This document shows, in pieces, positions 4,325 through 6,023 of a stretch of 6,023 bases of DNA. Source of the DNA: CAYNTH01 sp964427055. GTDB taxonomy: Archaea > Aenigmatarchaeota > Aenigmatarchaeia > CG10238-14 > SCSR01. The position numbers and the translations under genes were made by a program. The notes under the pieces were generated by a model that was not told the origin of the DNA, did no database searches, and saw only the letters and a list, made by a program, of their open reading frames with translations. Numbering within the stretch: position 1 is the stretch's first letter; each line of letters opens with the position of its first letter. The stretch covers positions 1 to 6,023 of the forward strand of contig CAYRSQ010000048.1 in NCBI GenBank assembly GCA_964427055.1. The letters are read 5' to 3'.

Positions 4325-6023
4325 TTATCTTCTTACACTCTCCTCCACAATGGCGATTTCTTCGGCTGTCAGGCCGTAAAGTTCGTATACCATCCGGTCA
4401 ATTTTTGCCTCCAGTGTGCTGGTGTCGGTTTGCGGGTTGGATTTTTTCTGGGAAAGAATCTGGTCGGTAAGGGCGATGAAGGGTTGTTGGTCAACTGGGG
4501 AGAGTTCAGAAGGAATCGGGAAAGGCATCAGATAATTTGTTTTGAAGCGAAAATAATTGCCTCGCAATATAGAACCAGTCGCAGTCACAAAATACCACAA
4601 CAATTTTGAATTAAGCAATGCCAAGTAATATTTAATTGATTCATTGGAAACTTTCTTGAAAAGAAAACTATAAATTGTCGTTGTATGATATATTCCCTTA
4701 TTATCAAGAGACATTTGGCACCTAGAAGCGATATCTGGCGTCACAATCTTCTCCCCTTCAAATTCAGTCAGGTTTTTGGGATATATGTAGGCATAAAATT
4801 TGTCGTGTTTCATTCTACCTCGTTCCCTGTTTTCCAGTTCCCTTTTATTTTCAAGCAAATATTTCCACGCCATGGGAAAGAACTTTTTAATTTCATTCTG
4901 CGAATAAAGAATTGCTTTACCATTCTCAATTTTATAGGGGAAAATGCTCCATATGTGGGGCGTAAGCGTCAAGTAACGATGAACATCCACGCCCTTTAAT
5001 AGCGGTTTGACAAAATCCTTCTCAATTATGATTTTCTTGTTCAGTGATTTTGAATAAGCTGTAACGACACCATTCTCCTCAGAAATGTGCTCAAGAAAAT
5101 AGATTTTGTCCGCACTGGTGGCAATACCTTGAAAAATTTTCGCACAAACATCAGAAAGGGTACGAGGCTGTGTCCTTAATTTGAAGAGGATTTCATTGGC
5201 ATGACCAGCAGAGAAATACCATTCCTTTTCACTGACATCAGTATTGGATATTATTTTAATGGCAACTTTTTCCGTCTCGGTTTTTTCATTGCCGGTGATG
5301 ATTTCAAATATTTCAGGGAGATCATTTACTATTGCGTCAGGTTTTAATTCAGCAAATTTGAAGCTGTCGTTCTGATGCGATAAAAATAATAGACAAGTAT
5401 AGGTTGTTGCGGTTTCAAATACCTGGCTGCTCCCAAAATCAACAATCTGTCGCAGCATTCTTTTCGAAGAAATCAACTGCCTGAGATTCTTGCCGAATGT
5501 AGCTTGAAAGAATTTATGTGGCAGAATATACGCCAAGTTGCCTTTGTCACGGATCAGTCTGATCGCAAGCTCAACAAAACACGCATAAATATCAAAACTA
5601 CCTGACGCAGAAAAAAAGTTATCCCTGAGCTTAGCAGCTGATTGTGAATCGTTCTTCTGAATTTCCTGTATTCTCAAATACGGCGGATTCGCTATCACCA
5701 CATCAAACCCCCTGCCCTCCCCGAGCAGATTCGCATAGTAGAGGTTCCAGGGAAAAAAGTTGCGGACCTTATTGCCGTGAGTCATCTCACGCAGTTCATT
5801 CTCCACGACCTCAAAGTCAAACTGGTATCTTTTGTCCAGTTTGGCTTTTTCGGTATCATAACAATTCTTGCGATCTTCCTGTTTCGGAAAACTATTCGCC
5901 ATTTTACTAATTCTATCTAATTCATTAAAATACTGTTTTTGTTGTTTTTTTATTTCGCAATGAAAAATTTTAATGATGGCATCTTCTACTTCATCTTTAA
6001 GATGATTCTTATCGCTGTGGTGT
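4325..6023 (-). CDS. Type IIG-like restriction enzyme / N6-adenine DNA methyltransferase (Eco57I/TaqI class), 5' end beyond the window
   Basis: The frame is open to the window edge: about 40 sensible codons (ending ...YFNELDRISK) precede the first ATG at 5902, so that Met is internal and the gene starts outside. Counting from that Met (525 residues), the methyltransferase motif IV is IANPPYLR, with N72-P73-P74-Y75 at 5689-5678; this class methylates adenine N6 using S-adenosylmethionine. The AdoMet-binding motif I and any nuclease domain would lie upstream, outside the window. PHKFFQATFGKNLRQ and the following residues fit the rest of the catalytic domain. The part with VTPDIASRC (from about 385), YLALLNSKLLWYFV and RGNYFRFKTNYLMPFPIP is typical of the TaqI-like DNA-recognition region. 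A helical tail (LEAKIDRMVYELYGLTAEE) ends the protein. GC is uneven: 53% in 5701-5760 and 4381-4440 but 37% in 4561-4620. It could be methylase-only; the missing N-terminus leaves this open. Confidence 0.88.
   Translation of the reverse strand, partial: HHSDKNHLKDEVEDAIIKIFHCEIKKQQKQYFNELDRISKMANSFPKQEDRKNCYDTEKAKLDKRYQFDFEVVENELREMTHGNKVRNFFPWNLYYANLLGEGRGFDVVIANPPYLRIQEIQKNDSQSAAKLRDNFFSASGSFDIYACFVELAIRLIRDKGNLAYILPHKFFQATFGKNLRQLISSKRMLRQIVDFGSSQVFETATTYTCLLFLSHQNDSFKFAELKPDAIVNDLPEIFEIITGNEKTETEKVAIKIISNTDVSEKEWYFSAGHANEILFKLRTQPRTLSDVCAKIFQGIATSADKIYFLEHISEENGVVTAYSKSLNKKIIIEKDFVKPLLKGVDVHRYLTLTPHIWSIFPYKIENGKAILYSQNEIKKFFPMAWKYLLENKRELENRERGRMKHDKFYAYIYPKNLTEFEGEKIVTPDIASRCQMSLDNKGIYHTTTIYSFLFKKVSNESIKYYLALLNSKLLWYFVTATGSILRGNYFRFKTNYLMPFPIPSELSPVDQQPFIALTDQILSQKKSNPQTDTSTLEAKIDRMVYELYGLTAEEIAIVEESVRR
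4337..4477 (-). repeat. Direct repeat copy B: tail of the restriction enzyme
   Basis: This is the partner of 2553-2693, about 82% identical over 141 bases with no gaps and in the same orientation. It codes for the helical C-terminal tail of the restriction/methylation protein. The two copies bracket the 279-residue/membrane-protein gene pair. The segment is GC-rich compared with the recognition region just upstream in the gene. Confidence 0.85.

Noticed and set aside
2553..4477. The flanking repeats as ends of an insertion sequence or composite transposon
   Set aside because: The repeats are protein-coding tail sequence with codon-pattern divergence; no transposase, terminal inverted repeats or target-site duplication is visible.
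5900..5902. ATG at 5902 as the start of the methyltransferase gene
   Set aside because: The same frame stays open with plausible codons to the window edge, and a protein starting here would lack the AdoMet-binding motif I expected before NPPY.

Overview
This is an AT-rich bacterial window in which every supportable gene is on the minus strand, so transcription runs from the right edge to the left. Strong Shine-Dalgarno sites and tight spacing point to a bacterium, but nothing fixes the lineage. The content is that of a phage-defence or genomic-island region: a restriction-modification gene, a two-gene module with a membrane protein, a recombination scar, and a large SIR2-HD fusion. No tRNA, rRNA, CRISPR array, transposase or convincing terminator was seen.

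Layout in order of transcription: (1) 6023-4325 is the 3' part of a type IIG-like restriction enzyme/adenine methyltransferase (NPPY motif, TaqI-like specificity region). Its reading frame is open to the window edge, so its true start lies outside. (2) 4232-3393 is a soluble 279-residue protein of unrecognised family, started from a perfect AGGAGG site. (3) 3393-2842 is a 183-residue protein with four membrane segments; its start codon overlaps the previous stop (TAATG), so the two are almost certainly a translationally coupled pair. (4) 2783-2541 is a gene scar. It has the ribosome site and first ~33 codons of a macrodomain (DarG/TARG1-like) gene, interrupted by a TGA at codon 10. At a shared Ile-Ala-Leu this fuses in frame to a second, diverged copy of the restriction enzyme's C-terminal tail. 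(5) 2415-37 is a 792-residue protein with an N-terminal sirtuin-like SIR2 domain (NAD motifs, candidate catalytic His, four zinc-ligand cysteines) and a C-terminal SAMHD1/Dgt-type HD domain with its metal ligands intact.

The most interesting item is the SIR2-HD fusion. One chain appears to join an NAD+-consuming module to a dNTP-hydrolase-type module, which would suit an abortive-infection nucleotide-depletion effector; this function is inferred, not shown. Second is the architecture: the sensor/membrane pair sits between two ~82% identical direct copies of the restriction-enzyme tail, one fused to a macrodomain start. This suggests that cassettes are exchanged behind restriction-modification genes by recombination in the tail sequence. 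The genes may be independent defence systems stacked in an island rather than one system.
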